DNA from: UBA3775 sp964584255
Lineage (GTDB): Bacteria; Bacillota; Clostridia; Lachnospirales; Lachnospiraceae
Direction: 5' to 3'
Assembly: GCA_964584255.1 (NCBI GenBank)
Contig: CAZOZM010000010.1
Coordinates: 1 to 60,369 of the forward strand
Length of the DNA: 60,369 nucleotides
Shown: one piece after another, positions 1 through 8,035 of the stretch
How positions within the stretch are numbered: the first letter of the stretch is position 1
Layout of the letters: every line of letters starts with the position of its first letter
The notes under the pieces: generated by a model
Database searches by the model: none
Seen by the model: only the letters and a program-made list of their open reading frames with translations
What the model was told of the DNA's origin: nothing
Position numbers and translations under genes: made by a program

Positions 1-445
1 CTATCGATGAGTATTCCAGATGGCGTTTTGTAGAAGCTTTTGAAGAACACAGTTCTTATTCATCCGCTCTATTTCTGGAACATCTAATCAAGGCTTTTCC
101 ATGTCCTATTGAATGTGTGCAAACTGATAATGGACAGGAATTTACCAAACGATTCAGTTCATATGGTGGATTAGATAAACCTACTATTTTTCAAGTACGC
201 CTTGTAGCACATGGTATCAGAAACAAACTGATTCGACCATTTACACCCAGACACAATGGTAAAGTTAAAGAAGCCATCGAAAGGATAACGAACGATTTTA
301 TGCAACACACACCTTCTATTCCTTTGAAGATTTCAGCAAGCAGCTAAAAATCTACAATCGCAGGGATTATAACAACTTTCCAATGCGACCACTAGGATGG
401 CATACACCTAAACAAGTACCGATGGATTATCTTACATCGATGTAA
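1..445 (+). pseudogene. DDE transposase, 3' part, frameshifted
   Basis: Carboxy-terminal half of a DDE (rve-type) transposase that enters from the left edge. Translation from base 3 gives IDEYSRWRFVEAFEEH, then VQTDNGQEF, which holds the second catalytic Asp, and RPFTPRHNGKV just before the expected catalytic Glu. The frame breaks there: near base 267 one base appears lost, and restoring it would read GKVERSHRKDNERFY. The rest continues in the next frame through YNRRDYNNFPMRPLGWHTP to a TAA at 443-445. The lesion removes the last residue of the catalytic triad, so this insertion sequence copy is very probably inactive. The family is IS481/IS3-like by its motifs, but I cannot decide which. It ends directly against a truncated ABC ATPase gene, which suggests that the insertion cut that gene. 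Confidence 0.8.
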
Positions 446-452
446 CATATGT

Positions 453-782
453 TTGACAAACCATCAGATTTCCTCCCATATCCTCGGAGAACCTGAAAAA
501 ATCGCTACGCATTACGGCATTATCCGTGGCGGTAAAATGCTGAAAGAAATGACCGCAGAGGAATTGGAGGCCGGTTGTCGCACTTATACTGCTTTGCAGA
601 CAAAGGATGCAAACCGTACAAAAACTCTGCTTTCCTGCGAGTATTCCCGTGTTGAAGAAGACGAAGCAGGGTACATTCGTGTGTATGACAGTGTTACACC
701 GGAGGAAATTGTTTCCTATCTTTATAAAAACGGCATTATTGTATCGGAAATTCAAACCGCCAAAATCGGTCTGGAAGAATAA
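453..782 (+). pseudogene. ABC transporter ATPase, C-terminal fragment
   Basis: C-terminal remnant of an ABC ATPase of the bacitracin/lantibiotic-export (BcrA-like) type. What remains starts at the H-loop (ISSHILGEPEKIATHYG), followed by GIIRGGKML and the extended C-terminal region usual for this family. Walker A, signature and Walker B are absent, so it cannot hydrolyse ATP. The ATG at 453 is accidental: homology starts only around base 465, right after the transposase remnant. The intact permease starts 31 bases downstream, as expected for a former two-gene operon. The gene was probably cut by the insertion sequence at its left. Confidence 0.8.
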
Positions 783-813
783 TACATCGACTTAATGAAG
801 GAGGTCAGATAAC

Positions 814-1581
814 ATGAGAAGAAGAAATATCATGCTGACGGTGGATTTTTGCCGGATGTTCCGTTCACGATTTTTCTACATTATGGTGGGGATCAGTTTT
901 TTGATGCCTGTTCTGATTTTTGTAATGACTACAATGATGGATGGAAGTGTGTCAGTAAATTCGCAAACCGGCGTAGAAACTACAATTGAAGGTTTTGACA
1001 ATGTGTGGCAGATCATCGGTTCAATTAGCGGCAGCAGTGTAGGAATGGATATGATGTCCATGTGCAATATGAATCTTCTGTACTTCATCATTTCTGTTCT
1101 TGTATGTATTTTTGTATCGCAGGATTTCCGTAGCGGTTACGCAAAAAATATTTTTAGCATTCGTGCGAATAAAACAGATTATGTGATAGCAAAAACGATT
1201 GTTTGTTCTCTTGGTGCGATGGCAATGCTCCTGTGCTTTGTTATCGGCTCTTTTCTTGGCGGTGCGATTGCGGGACTGCCTTTTGAAATGGTGGGTTTTA
1301 TCACCGGGAACCTCGTGATGTGTATTCTTGCAAAACTGATGCTTGCTCCTGTTTTCACAGCAATTTACCTGTGTATGAGCGTAATTGCCAAGAATAGGGC
1401 ATGGCTTTCAATTATGCTGTCCATGGTGGTGGGAATGTTCCTGGTTATGATGATTCCCATGATAACACCACTGGATGCAGGCATTATTCATGTGGTGCTG
1501 TGTCTGGCCGGCAGTATTATGTTCAGCATTGGCTTGGGCGCAGTAAGCAATCTGATTCTGAAAAAACGAGATATTCTCTAA
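814..1581 (+). CDS. ABC-2 type permease (BcrB-like)
   Basis: Membrane subunit of about 255 residues of an ABC-2 type exporter. About six hydrophobic segments are visible, starting with FYIMVGISFLMPVLIFVMT, with an extracellular loop after the first segment and a typical LLYFIISVLVCIFVSQDF segment followed by SGYAKNIF, a motif common in BcrB-like permeases. A strong ribosome site AAGGAGG lies 9 bases before the ATG. Its ATPase partner just upstream is reduced to a C-terminal fragment, so the transporter is probably orphaned unless another ATPase serves it. The role, export of a peptide antibiotic or lipid-like compound, is inferred from the family. Confidence 0.85.
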   Translation: MRRRNIMLTVDFCRMFRSRFFYIMVGISFLMPVLIFVMTTMMDGSVSVNSQTGVETTIEGFDNVWQIIGSISGSSVGMDMMSMCNMNLLYFIISVLVCIFVSQDFRSGYAKNIFSIRANKTDYVIAKTIVCSLGAMAMLLCFVIGSFLGGAIAGLPFEMVGFITGNLVMCILAKLMLAPVFTAIYLCMSVIAKNRAWLSIMLSMVVGMFLVMMIPMITPLDAGIIHVVLCLAGSIMFSIGLGAVSNLILKKRDIL

Positions 1582-1596
1582 GGAAAAAGCGACAGG

Positions 1597-1627
1597 CAGT
1601 GTCAATTCTTTTGGCACTGTTTTTTTG
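1597..1627 (+). terminator. Rho-independent terminator
   Basis: Hairpin with CAGTG/CACTG arms, extended by a C-G pair, followed by eight T residues, just after the permease stop. Confidence 0.65.
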
Positions 1628-1819
1628 AAAACATAAACAAAATCTTTCAGATGTCGGCTTTTTAACCAGGTGACAATCAGTCGTTTTATAATAACAACCG
1701 CTATTTTCTGTCGAATTTCGGAGCTTATCAGTTACAATTTATAAAACTATAATTAACTCATTGAAAATCAGATATAAATATAGTACGCTATGATTATCCG
1801 CGAGAAAGGACTTGCACAA

Positions 1820-3373
1820 ATGAATTGTAAAACAGCATTTCTTTTTATTATATCCCTTTTTATTATTTTTTCTGTGGGTTGTTCGGCAGACTACGAAAAA
1901 GACAGGGAAATATCTATAATAGAGCATGAAAAAACGGAGGAAGAAGATATGTATGCAAACGAAGAACTTAAATTTTATCCTGAGCATCCGTCAGGAGATA
2001 AAACTCATCAGATTGAAACTACGGCGATGACGCTTCTTGAGCAGGAAGCACCTTTTTGTGCAAAAACTCTTTGCGACGAATTCGCAGCTGATGCAGACGG
2101 CTTTTTTGCTAAATATACAGACAAGCGTTTCGAAATTACGGGCATTGCGAAAAAAATAGGACCGGATATTCACAACAAACCATCCATTGAAATTTCTGAC
2201 AGTATAAACGGACAGACATATGCGCTTGTTATCTTTCCGACAGATGATCATTACAGTAAGGTGAAAGTTGGTGATACAGTGGTTGTTCGTGCAAATTATC
2301 TTGTAATGAGCAACCATTATGGTACTGTTATGAAATACAGTGAACTTGTATCTGTGGAAAATGAAGAAGATTCTCAGACACAACAAAAACAGATAATACT
2401 GAATTATCCGTTGTTCGATGGCAGTAAGGTAATAGAAAATGCTTCTGTCGTGATTAAAGATGGCGTAATTACTCAAATTACTGAAATGGAAGGAGAATCT
2501 GTTAATAGTGAGTTTTTACTCATGCCCGGATTTATTGATGCCCATACACACATGAGTAAGCAGGAACAGATTGATGCAATGCTGGAAAATGGCGTTGTAG
2601 GTACTTGTGATGTGTCGGCGTCAGAATCTCTGGTACAAAATGCGAAACCGTTTACAATTGTGTCATCTTTTGGAATGACGATGGGAACGTTGAATGGAAA
2701 AGCCTATGTTAAGAAAGCAATGGATGCCGGTGCAGAGTATATCAAAGTATTGCTTATGGAACCAAACCTCATGACAAAAAGTGCTTTGAAAGACATTTGC
2801 AATACGGCTCATGATAACGGAATCAAGGTTGCTGTTCATGCTGTTTCGGTAAAAGCCGTACAAATGTCGGTGGACTGTGGTGCAGATATTTTAATTCACG
2901 TTCCGATGAAGGAGGAATTTCCTGAAGAGCTTGCAGAAACGATAGCAAAAAAGGAAGTTGTTGCAGCACCTACTCTTGTTATGATGGAGGTTTTTGCAAA
3001 CAGCGGTAAAAACGGTTATAAACAGGAGCATTATCAGAACGCCCAAAATGCTGTAAAATTGCTTTATGAAAAAGGAGTTACAATTCTTGCGGCCACTGAT
3101 GCAAATACAGGATCTTATGCGCCTGCGGTAGCCTACGGTACATCTATGCACCGGGAGATGGAACTCCTGGTACGGGCGGGTATGACACCGACGGAGGTTC
3201 TCGCAAGTGCTACGGAAAAGGTTGCGGAAGTGTTTGAAATAGAAAACATTGGAACTGTCCGGAATGGCAAAAAAGCGGTGCTTATACTTGTCGAAGGCAG
3301 ACCGGATAAAAATATTACAGATACAACGAAAATAAAACAAATATGGATAGATGGAAAGGAAGTAAAACAATGA
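1820..3373 (+). CDS. Lipoprotein: OB-fold fused to amidohydrolase
   Basis: Predicted 517-residue lipoprotein. The start at 1820 is chosen because AGAAAGGA precedes it and it begins a signal peptide ending in lipobox FSVGC (Cys21). Residues about 70-185 (FEITGIAKKIGPD, VKVGDTVVVRANYL) resemble the tRNA_anti-like OB-fold found in many Gram-positive lipoproteins. From about residue 190 it is an imidazolonepropionase-like amidohydrolase: metal motif DAHTHM, likely bridging Lys in YIKVL, metal His in VAVHAVS and ILIHVP, and the catalytic Asp in AATDANTG. All core metal residues are present, so an active hydrolase on the outer membrane face is plausible; the substrate is unknown. The OB-fold/amidohydrolase fusion is unusual. 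The stop overlaps a short reading frame by ATGA. Confidence 0.8.
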   Translation: MNCKTAFLFIISLFIIFSVGCSADYEKDREISIIEHEKTEEEDMYANEELKFYPEHPSGDKTHQIETTAMTLLEQEAPFCAKTLCDEFAADADGFFAKYTDKRFEITGIAKKIGPDIHNKPSIEISDSINGQTYALVIFPTDDHYSKVKVGDTVVVRANYLVMSNHYGTVMKYSELVSVENEEDSQTQQKQIILNYPLFDGSKVIENASVVIKDGVITQITEMEGESVNSEFLLMPGFIDAHTHMSKQEQIDAMLENGVVGTCDVSASESLVQNAKPFTIVSSFGMTMGTLNGKAYVKKAMDAGAEYIKVLLMEPNLMTKSALKDICNTAHDNGIKVAVHAVSVKAVQMSVDCGADILIHVPMKEEFPEELAETIAKKEVVAAPTLVMMEVFANSGKNGYKQEHYQNAQNAVKLLYEKGVTILAATDANTGSYAPAVAYGTSMHREMELLVRAGMTPTEVLASATEKVAEVFEIENIGTVRNGKKAVLILVEGRPDKNITDTTKIKQIWIDGKEVKQ

Positions 3374-3456
3374 GTAAAACGTATGAATTTTTAAAAGAGT
3401 GTGGCAGCTTTTTTACTGATGTTTTCTTATGTTTAAAATTAAAGTTAAAAATGTAG
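3370..3456 (+). pseudogene. Stub of FMN-binding oxidase-like protein
   Basis: A 28-codon frame overlapping the previous stop (ATGA). Its start, MSKTYEFLKECGSFF, closely matches the amino end of pyridoxamine 5'-phosphate oxidase-like flavoproteins of clostridia, which normally continue for about 130 residues; here the reading turns to TDVFLCLKLKLKM and stops. It is probably a gene end left after a deletion that brought the following amidohydrolase closer. The assignment is from memory of the family and rests on 15 residues. Confidence 0.4.
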
Positions 3457-3477
3457 AAATAAAATAGGAGGCAGAAC

Positions 3478-4458
3478 ATGAGACTGATTACTGTCGAAGA
3501 ACATTATGAGTCTGAAAATATCTCTGAAAAAATTAATAAGATTCTTTTGGAAAAAAAGGGAAAGGTATCGTATGCTGCCGGGGATGTGATTTCCGGTGTA
3601 ACGGAACTTGCTGAAAAACATATTCCGTATATGGATAAAAGAAAAATTGATACACAGGTTATCAGTTATGTCGGAGGGTTGCCGGCTACAATGGATAAAG
3701 AATATGCGGTGCCTCTTTGCAAAGAAGTAAATGATGAAATGTACGGGGAAGTGCTGAAAAATCCGGGCAGATTCTATGCCTTTGCATATTTACCGCTCAG
3801 CAGCCCTGAGGATGCGTCAATTGAATTGGAACGTTGCGTAAAAGAGTTGGGTTTTGTAGGTGCCATCCTTTCAAGTCATTATAAGGATTTACCATATGAT
3901 GATGCATTCTATCTGCCTGTTTTTGAAAAGGCACAGGAACTTGATGTGCCGGTATATCTGCACCCCGGAATGGTACGTAAAGATGTTGTTAATGCCTACT
4001 ATAAAGGCGATTGGGATTTGAAAATAACGCAGCTTCTCTCGGGATTTGGTATCGGATGGCATTATGATGTTGGGATGCAGGCTGTAAGAATGATGATGGC
4101 CGGTGTATTTGACAGATTGCCTAAGCTGAAGATAATACTTGGACATTGGGGAGAACTTGTTTCTTTCTTTATGTACAGATTAGATGAAATGATGGATGCA
4201 GGAGTAATGTCAGGGAAAAAATTCAGCGATTACTTCAAAGAAAACATTTACGTAAATCCGTCAGGTATGTTATACGCGGAGCAGTTAAGATACTGTCTGG
4301 ATACATTTGGTGCAGATCACATTCTTTGGGGCGAAGATTATCCTTATCGTCAGAAAGAGAATATTAGAACATTTTTGGAGGAATTTGATCTTTCGGAAGA
4401 AGAGCGCGAGAAAATTTCACATGGAAATGCTGAACAACTGTTTCACATTTGTGAATAG
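3478..4458 (+). CDS. Amidohydrolase_2 family (ACMSD-like) metal enzyme
   Basis: Protein of 326 residues of the amidohydrolase_2 family that includes 2-amino-3-carboxymuconate semialdehyde decarboxylase and gamma-resorcylate decarboxylase. The N-terminal VEEHYE replaces the usual DxHxH metal pair, as in the resorcylate-decarboxylase branch (EEH). Further motifs are VYLHPG (metal His), KIILGHWGE (His) and ILWGEDYPY, the usual conserved Asp near the C-terminus. A ribosome site AGGAGG precedes the ATG. It likely catalyses a non-oxidative decarboxylation or hydrolysis of a small aromatic acid in the cytoplasm; the substrate is unknown. It follows the amidohydrolase lipoprotein, and the two may have served one catabolic route. 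Confidence 0.8.
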   Translation: MRLITVEEHYESENISEKINKILLEKKGKVSYAAGDVISGVTELAEKHIPYMDKRKIDTQVISYVGGLPATMDKEYAVPLCKEVNDEMYGEVLKNPGRFYAFAYLPLSSPEDASIELERCVKELGFVGAILSSHYKDLPYDDAFYLPVFEKAQELDVPVYLHPGMVRKDVVNAYYKGDWDLKITQLLSGFGIGWHYDVGMQAVRMMMAGVFDRLPKLKIILGHWGELVSFFMYRLDEMMDAGVMSGKKFSDYFKENIYVNPSGMLYAEQLRYCLDTFGADHILWGEDYPYRQKENIRTFLEEFDLSEEEREKISHGNAEQLFHICE

Positions 4459-4746
4459 AGAAAGAAATCACGGTAAGTGCAGTAGTTATTATAGGCGCAA
4501 ATTCGGGATTTTGGTTTGAAACCGCAAAGAAAACAGCAACAGATAGGGATATGACAGAATGGCAGCACGTCCTAAGCTTATGTATGAATTTAAAGTCGGA
4601 AAAGTAAGTAAAAATGGCTCAAAACAGGCAATGCAACTGCAAGTTTACATTTAGAAACGGTATATTGGCAGCGTTTTTGATTCCGATATGGTATAACCTA
4701 GGCAACGCAGCGTTAGAAGAATTTTGAAAAAGTAAGGAGAATTTCT
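4459..4746 (+). other. Degraded intergenic region
   Basis: About 290 bases with only short frames. One, 4559-4654 (MAARPKLMYEFK..., 31 codons), has no recognisable family. A GTAAGGAGAA ribosome site for the next gene is at its end. It looks like decayed coding sequence, but I cannot name the gene. Confidence 0.4.
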
Positions 4747-5541
4747 ATGACCTTTGGTGAGAAACTGTCAAAGCTGAGAAAAGAGCATAATTATACGCAG
4801 GAGCAGCTTGCTGATATTTTTGGTGTATCCCGTCAATCCATCAGCAAATGGGAATCGGATATCGCATATCCGGAAACTGATAAACTGATAAAAATGGGGA
4901 AACTGTTTGAATGTTCGGTGGACTATCTTCTAAATGAAGACATTAATGAAAAGCAAAGCACGACATCCGACAGGACAGAAGATGTTTTAGTTAGAATAAA
5001 AAAATGTTTCCGTGAGCGAAAGAGTGAAAAAATGGTTTTTGGAATGCCGCTTTATCATATCGGCAGGAATGCACATGGATTCTTTGCACTTGGGTTTAAG
5101 GCAAAGGGTGTTTTTTCCATAGGTCTTCTTTCAAGAGGAATATTTTCATTGGGACTTCTTTCTCTCGGTATTATTTCTCTTGGAATCATGTCTGTCGGCC
5201 TTGTATCAATCGGAACAATCGCTCTTGGTCTTCTTGCCGTGGGCAGTCTTGCTCTCGGGCTGCTTGCAGCAGGAGCGGTCAGCGTGGGAATTGTATCTTT
5301 CGGTGCAGCTTCAGTCGGTTGTTTTTCGTCAGGCGCACTTGCCTTGGGTAAATATGTTGCAATAGGTGATAATGCACATGCGATGATTGCGGTAGGTGAG
5401 ACAGTGGCAGAAGGAAGCATTTATCAACATATAGGCGACCTGTCCTCTGCGGACATAAATCTGATTGTGGAGTGGCTTGATGAAAATATACCGTCGTGGC
5501 TTGGATGGGCAAAAGAGATTTTTAAACTCTATATAAGATAA
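4747..5541 (+). CDS. XRE-type HTH protein with glycine-pentad repeats
   Basis: A 264-residue protein. Residues 1-65 are a canonical Cro/CI helix-turn-helix (FGEKLSKLRKEHNYTQEQLA, FGVSRQSISKWES). Residues 112-201 consist of 18 consecutive five-residue units of the form xx(S/A)xG, e.g. FSLG-LLSLG-IISLG, almost free of charge apart from the first units. The tail (about 203-264) is soluble and ends WLGWAKEIFKLYIR. The repeat could form a regular beta-solenoid or lie in the membrane; five-residue spacing recalls pentapeptide repeats, but the consensus differs. Similar HTH-plus-repeat proteins exist in Firmicutes, as far as I recall, without known function. A DNA-binding domain joined to a hydrophobic solenoid suggests a membrane-linked or self-assembling regulator (inference). 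A terminator follows. Confidence 0.8.
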   Translation: MTFGEKLSKLRKEHNYTQEQLADIFGVSRQSISKWESDIAYPETDKLIKMGKLFECSVDYLLNEDINEKQSTTSDRTEDVLVRIKKCFRERKSEKMVFGMPLYHIGRNAHGFFALGFKAKGVFSIGLLSRGIFSLGLLSLGIISLGIMSVGLVSIGTIALGLLAVGSLALGLLAAGAVSVGIVSFGAASVGCFSSGALALGKYVAIGDNAHAMIAVGETVAEGSIYQHIGDLSSADINLIVEWLDENIPSWLGWAKEIFKLYIR

Positions 5542-5548
5542 TTTGTAA

Positions 5549-5581
5549 GGCGATGTGAAGCAATATTCACGTCGCCTTTTT
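5549..5581 (+). terminator. Rho-independent terminator
   Basis: Eleven-base arms GGCGATGTGAA and TTCACGTCGCC (one G-U pair), six-base loop, then five T. Confidence 0.85.
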
Positions 5582-5718
5582 AGTTTCACCAGCCCGGAAC
5601 GTTGACATAAAATCGAACTTTGGATATGATATTAACCGAAAAATGAGAAATCGTAATTCAACCTGAAAGATTACATTTCATTAGTGAATATGGAATGAAA
5701 TTAAGGAGCATTTGTTTT

Positions 5719-7065
5719 ATGGAAAGAAATCTTACTAATGGCAGCGTACTAAGAAATATATTGTTTTTTTCGTTACCCTATCTTTTTTCAAATCTGATGC
5801 AGACCCTTTACGGAATGGCCGACCTTTACATTATCGGTCGGTTTGGAACCGTGGCACAGACAACATCCGTATCCATCGGCTCGCAGGTCATGCATATGCT
5901 GACGGTCATGGTTATCGGACTTGCCATGGGAACTACTGTTTATGTTGCGCAGGCAACGGGTGCGGAAGACAGGGAAAAAACGGCAAGGGGAATAGGAAAT
6001 ACGGTCACACTTTTTCTGGCGGTGTCGGTTGTGATAACCATTATGCTGGTAATGTCGGCAGAGCCGATTGTCGATTTGATGTCAACACCGGCAGATGCAA
6101 AAGCCGGAACGGTTAAATATCTTACCATATGTTTTATCGGAATTCCTTTTATTGCCGCCTACAATGTTATCAGCGCGGTTTTTCGAGGAATGGGTGACAC
6201 GAAAAGTCCGATGTATTTTGTTGCCATAGCATGTGTTGTAAACATAGTTTTGGACTACATTTTCATAGGTGTGTTTGATATGGGACCTGCGGGAGCGGCA
6301 TTGGGAACGGTGTTGTCACAGACGTTCAGTGTTTTGGTCTCACTTGTCGTGATTTTAAGGCGGAATACCGGAATAAGACTGTCGGGGAGCGACTTTAAAC
6401 CCGACGCCAAGACCATGGGAAGCATTTTAAAAACCGGCATTCCGATAGCGTTTCAGGACGGCCTGATTCAGATTGCGTTCATCCTCATAACCGTAATTGC
6501 AAACAATCGTGGATTAAACGACTCGGCAGCGGTCGGAATTGTGGAAAAAGTGATAGGTTTTCTGTTTCTTGTGCCATCATCTTTGCTGTCAACCGTGTCG
6601 GCACTTGGTGCGCAAAACATCGGAGCCGGAAAGCCGGAGCGGGCGAAAGAGACACTGCGCTATGCAACAATGCTTGCGGCGGGCTTTGGTTTCGTGGTTG
6701 CTGTAGTCATGCAGTTTGTTGCCGAACCGGTAGTGGGTCTGTTTACGGATGCGTCAACGGCAGACGGTCAGGAAGTTGTGCGGCTGGGCGGTCAGTATTT
6801 TCGCGGTTACGCATGGGACTGTCTTTTTGCAGGCATACACTTCTGTTTCAGCGGTTATTTCTGTGCAATCGGAAAATCCGGAATTTCATTCATGCACAAT
6901 ATTATTGCCATTATGCTGATGAGAGTACCGGGAGTTTATCTGATGTCAAAAATGTTTTCGGAAACGTTACTGCCTATGGGACTGGCAACCTCATCGGGGT
7001 CGGTTATTTCCGTTATCATATGCATTGCGGCCTTTACTGTACTGCAAAAGAAAAGTAAATCTTGA
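5719..7065 (+). CDS. MATE family multidrug/cation antiporter
   Basis: Twelve-segment efflux protein of the MATE (NorM/DinF) superfamily, 448 residues from this start. The start is set at 5719 because AAGGAG lies 11 bases upstream; the ATG at 5695 has no ribosome site. Typical features are ERNLTNGSVLRNILFFSLP at the amino end, the MGDTKSPMYF motif after segment 4, and the repeat of this arrangement in the second half (GAQNIGAGKPERAKE, IGKSGISFMHN). It uses a Na+ or H+ gradient to expel cationic drugs or metabolites across the cytoplasmic membrane. A second MATE gene lies at 32.7 kb. Confidence 0.9.
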   Translation: MERNLTNGSVLRNILFFSLPYLFSNLMQTLYGMADLYIIGRFGTVAQTTSVSIGSQVMHMLTVMVIGLAMGTTVYVAQATGAEDREKTARGIGNTVTLFLAVSVVITIMLVMSAEPIVDLMSTPADAKAGTVKYLTICFIGIPFIAAYNVISAVFRGMGDTKSPMYFVAIACVVNIVLDYIFIGVFDMGPAGAALGTVLSQTFSVLVSLVVILRRNTGIRLSGSDFKPDAKTMGSILKTGIPIAFQDGLIQIAFILITVIANNRGLNDSAAVGIVEKVIGFLFLVPSSLLSTVSALGAQNIGAGKPERAKETLRYATMLAAGFGFVVAVVMQFVAEPVVGLFTDASTADGQEVVRLGGQYFRGYAWDCLFAGIHFCFSGYFCAIGKSGISFMHNIIAIMLMRVPGVYLMSKMFSETLLPMGLATSSGSVISVIICIAAFTVLQKKSKS

Positions 7066-7217
7066 CGGATATTGGATTAAATAGTTAAATATTAAATAAT
7101 AGTAATATGCCGGCGGTTGGGATAAACCAATAGTTCAATTGCATCAGTAATTGAAGCAGGAATCCCCTGCTTTGGGTGTGGGAAGTGTCAAATATCAGAG
7201 TAAGTGAGGAATAAAAA

Positions 7218-7970
7218 ATGCAAAACAATGAGATTAACAAAGCTGTGGCGTGGAATCCGTGGCATGGCTGTAAAAAGGTGAGCCCGGGATGCAAAAACTG
7301 TTTTGTTTACAAGATGGACAGGCGATATGGAAGGGACACCACAGTCATAACAAAAGGAAAAACCACATATGAGCTCAAGGACAAAGACTGTCCGTATGGA
7401 TCATTGGTTAAGCTTTGCTTTTCATCGGATTTCTTTATTGAAGAGGCAGATGAATGGAGAGAAGGCTGCTGGGACTTCATACGACGACGCAAGGACTGTA
7501 TTTTTGTCACGACGACCAAGCGTCCGGAAAGAATTAAGGATTGTGTTCCTGCGGACTGGGGAGAGGGGTGGGAGCATTTCCATCTCAGCATATCCATTGA
7601 GAACCAGGAGATGGCCGACAGGCGTGTTCCATATTTTTTGGATGCTCCGCTCAAACACCGTGAGGTATTCTGTTCACCGTTAATAGAGCCGATAAAACTT
7701 GGAAAATATCTTGATACAGGTCTTATAAAGTGTGTGAATGTAGGTGGAGAAATGTCTCCTAAAAATGAAGTCAGACCTATAATGTGGGAGTGGGTGCGAG
7801 ACCTGTTCCTAGAAGCAAAGGAAAGAAATATTGAATTCTATTTCCATCAGTGTGGTTCAATGTTTATGCGTGACGGTGTTAACATCGGAAAGTGGAAGTT
7901 GAATGAACAGATTGTCCGTGCAGAGGAAATTCAGCATGAATTGGAGGAAATGTACGGAGTAGTACGATAA
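7218..7970 (+). CDS. DUF5131 (phage Gp37/Gp68-like) protein
   Basis: Protein of 250 residues of the DUF5131 family, earlier named after phage Gp37/Gp68. The amino end has the family hallmark AWNPWHGCKKVSPGCKNC, three cysteines spaced much as in a radical-SAM-like metal site, followed by Tyr-rich VYKMDRRYG. Other conserved pieces are FFIEEADEWR, TKRPERI, HLSISIENQ and VNVGGEMS, with FHQCGSMFM near the end. The fold is believed to be a TIM barrel related to radical SAM enzymes; the biochemical role is unknown. These genes are often chromosomal as well as phage-borne, and no phage genes surround this one. Confidence 0.85.
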   Translation: MQNNEINKAVAWNPWHGCKKVSPGCKNCFVYKMDRRYGRDTTVITKGKTTYELKDKDCPYGSLVKLCFSSDFFIEEADEWREGCWDFIRRRKDCIFVTTTKRPERIKDCVPADWGEGWEHFHLSISIENQEMADRRVPYFLDAPLKHREVFCSPLIEPIKLGKYLDTGLIKCVNVGGEMSPKNEVRPIMWEWVRDLFLEAKERNIEFYFHQCGSMFMRDGVNIGKWKLNEQIVRAEEIQHELEEMYGVVR

Positions 7971-8035
7971 AATTGGGAAACTGAGTGAAAGGAGAATGGT
8001 CAATGTTCTTAATTGGATGTTGATTGGTAAAAGGT

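Noticed and set aside
1991..2476. 161-codon minus-strand frame within the lipoprotein gene
   Set aside because: No ribosome site, Tyr/Phe/Ile-rich shadow composition, and the plus-strand gene has clear domains.
5080..5349. CRISPR-like or tandem DNA repeat
   Set aside because: The period of 15 bases comes from the protein repeat; the DNA units vary and there are no spacers.
5055..5420. 121-codon minus-strand frame rich in Pro/Ala/Arg opposite the pentad repeats
   Set aside because: It is a reflection of the repetitive codons of the real gene and has no start signals.
7218..7970. Prophage remnant based on the Gp37/Gp68 name
   Set aside because: No other phage-type gene is near; DUF5131 proteins are common in chromosomes.
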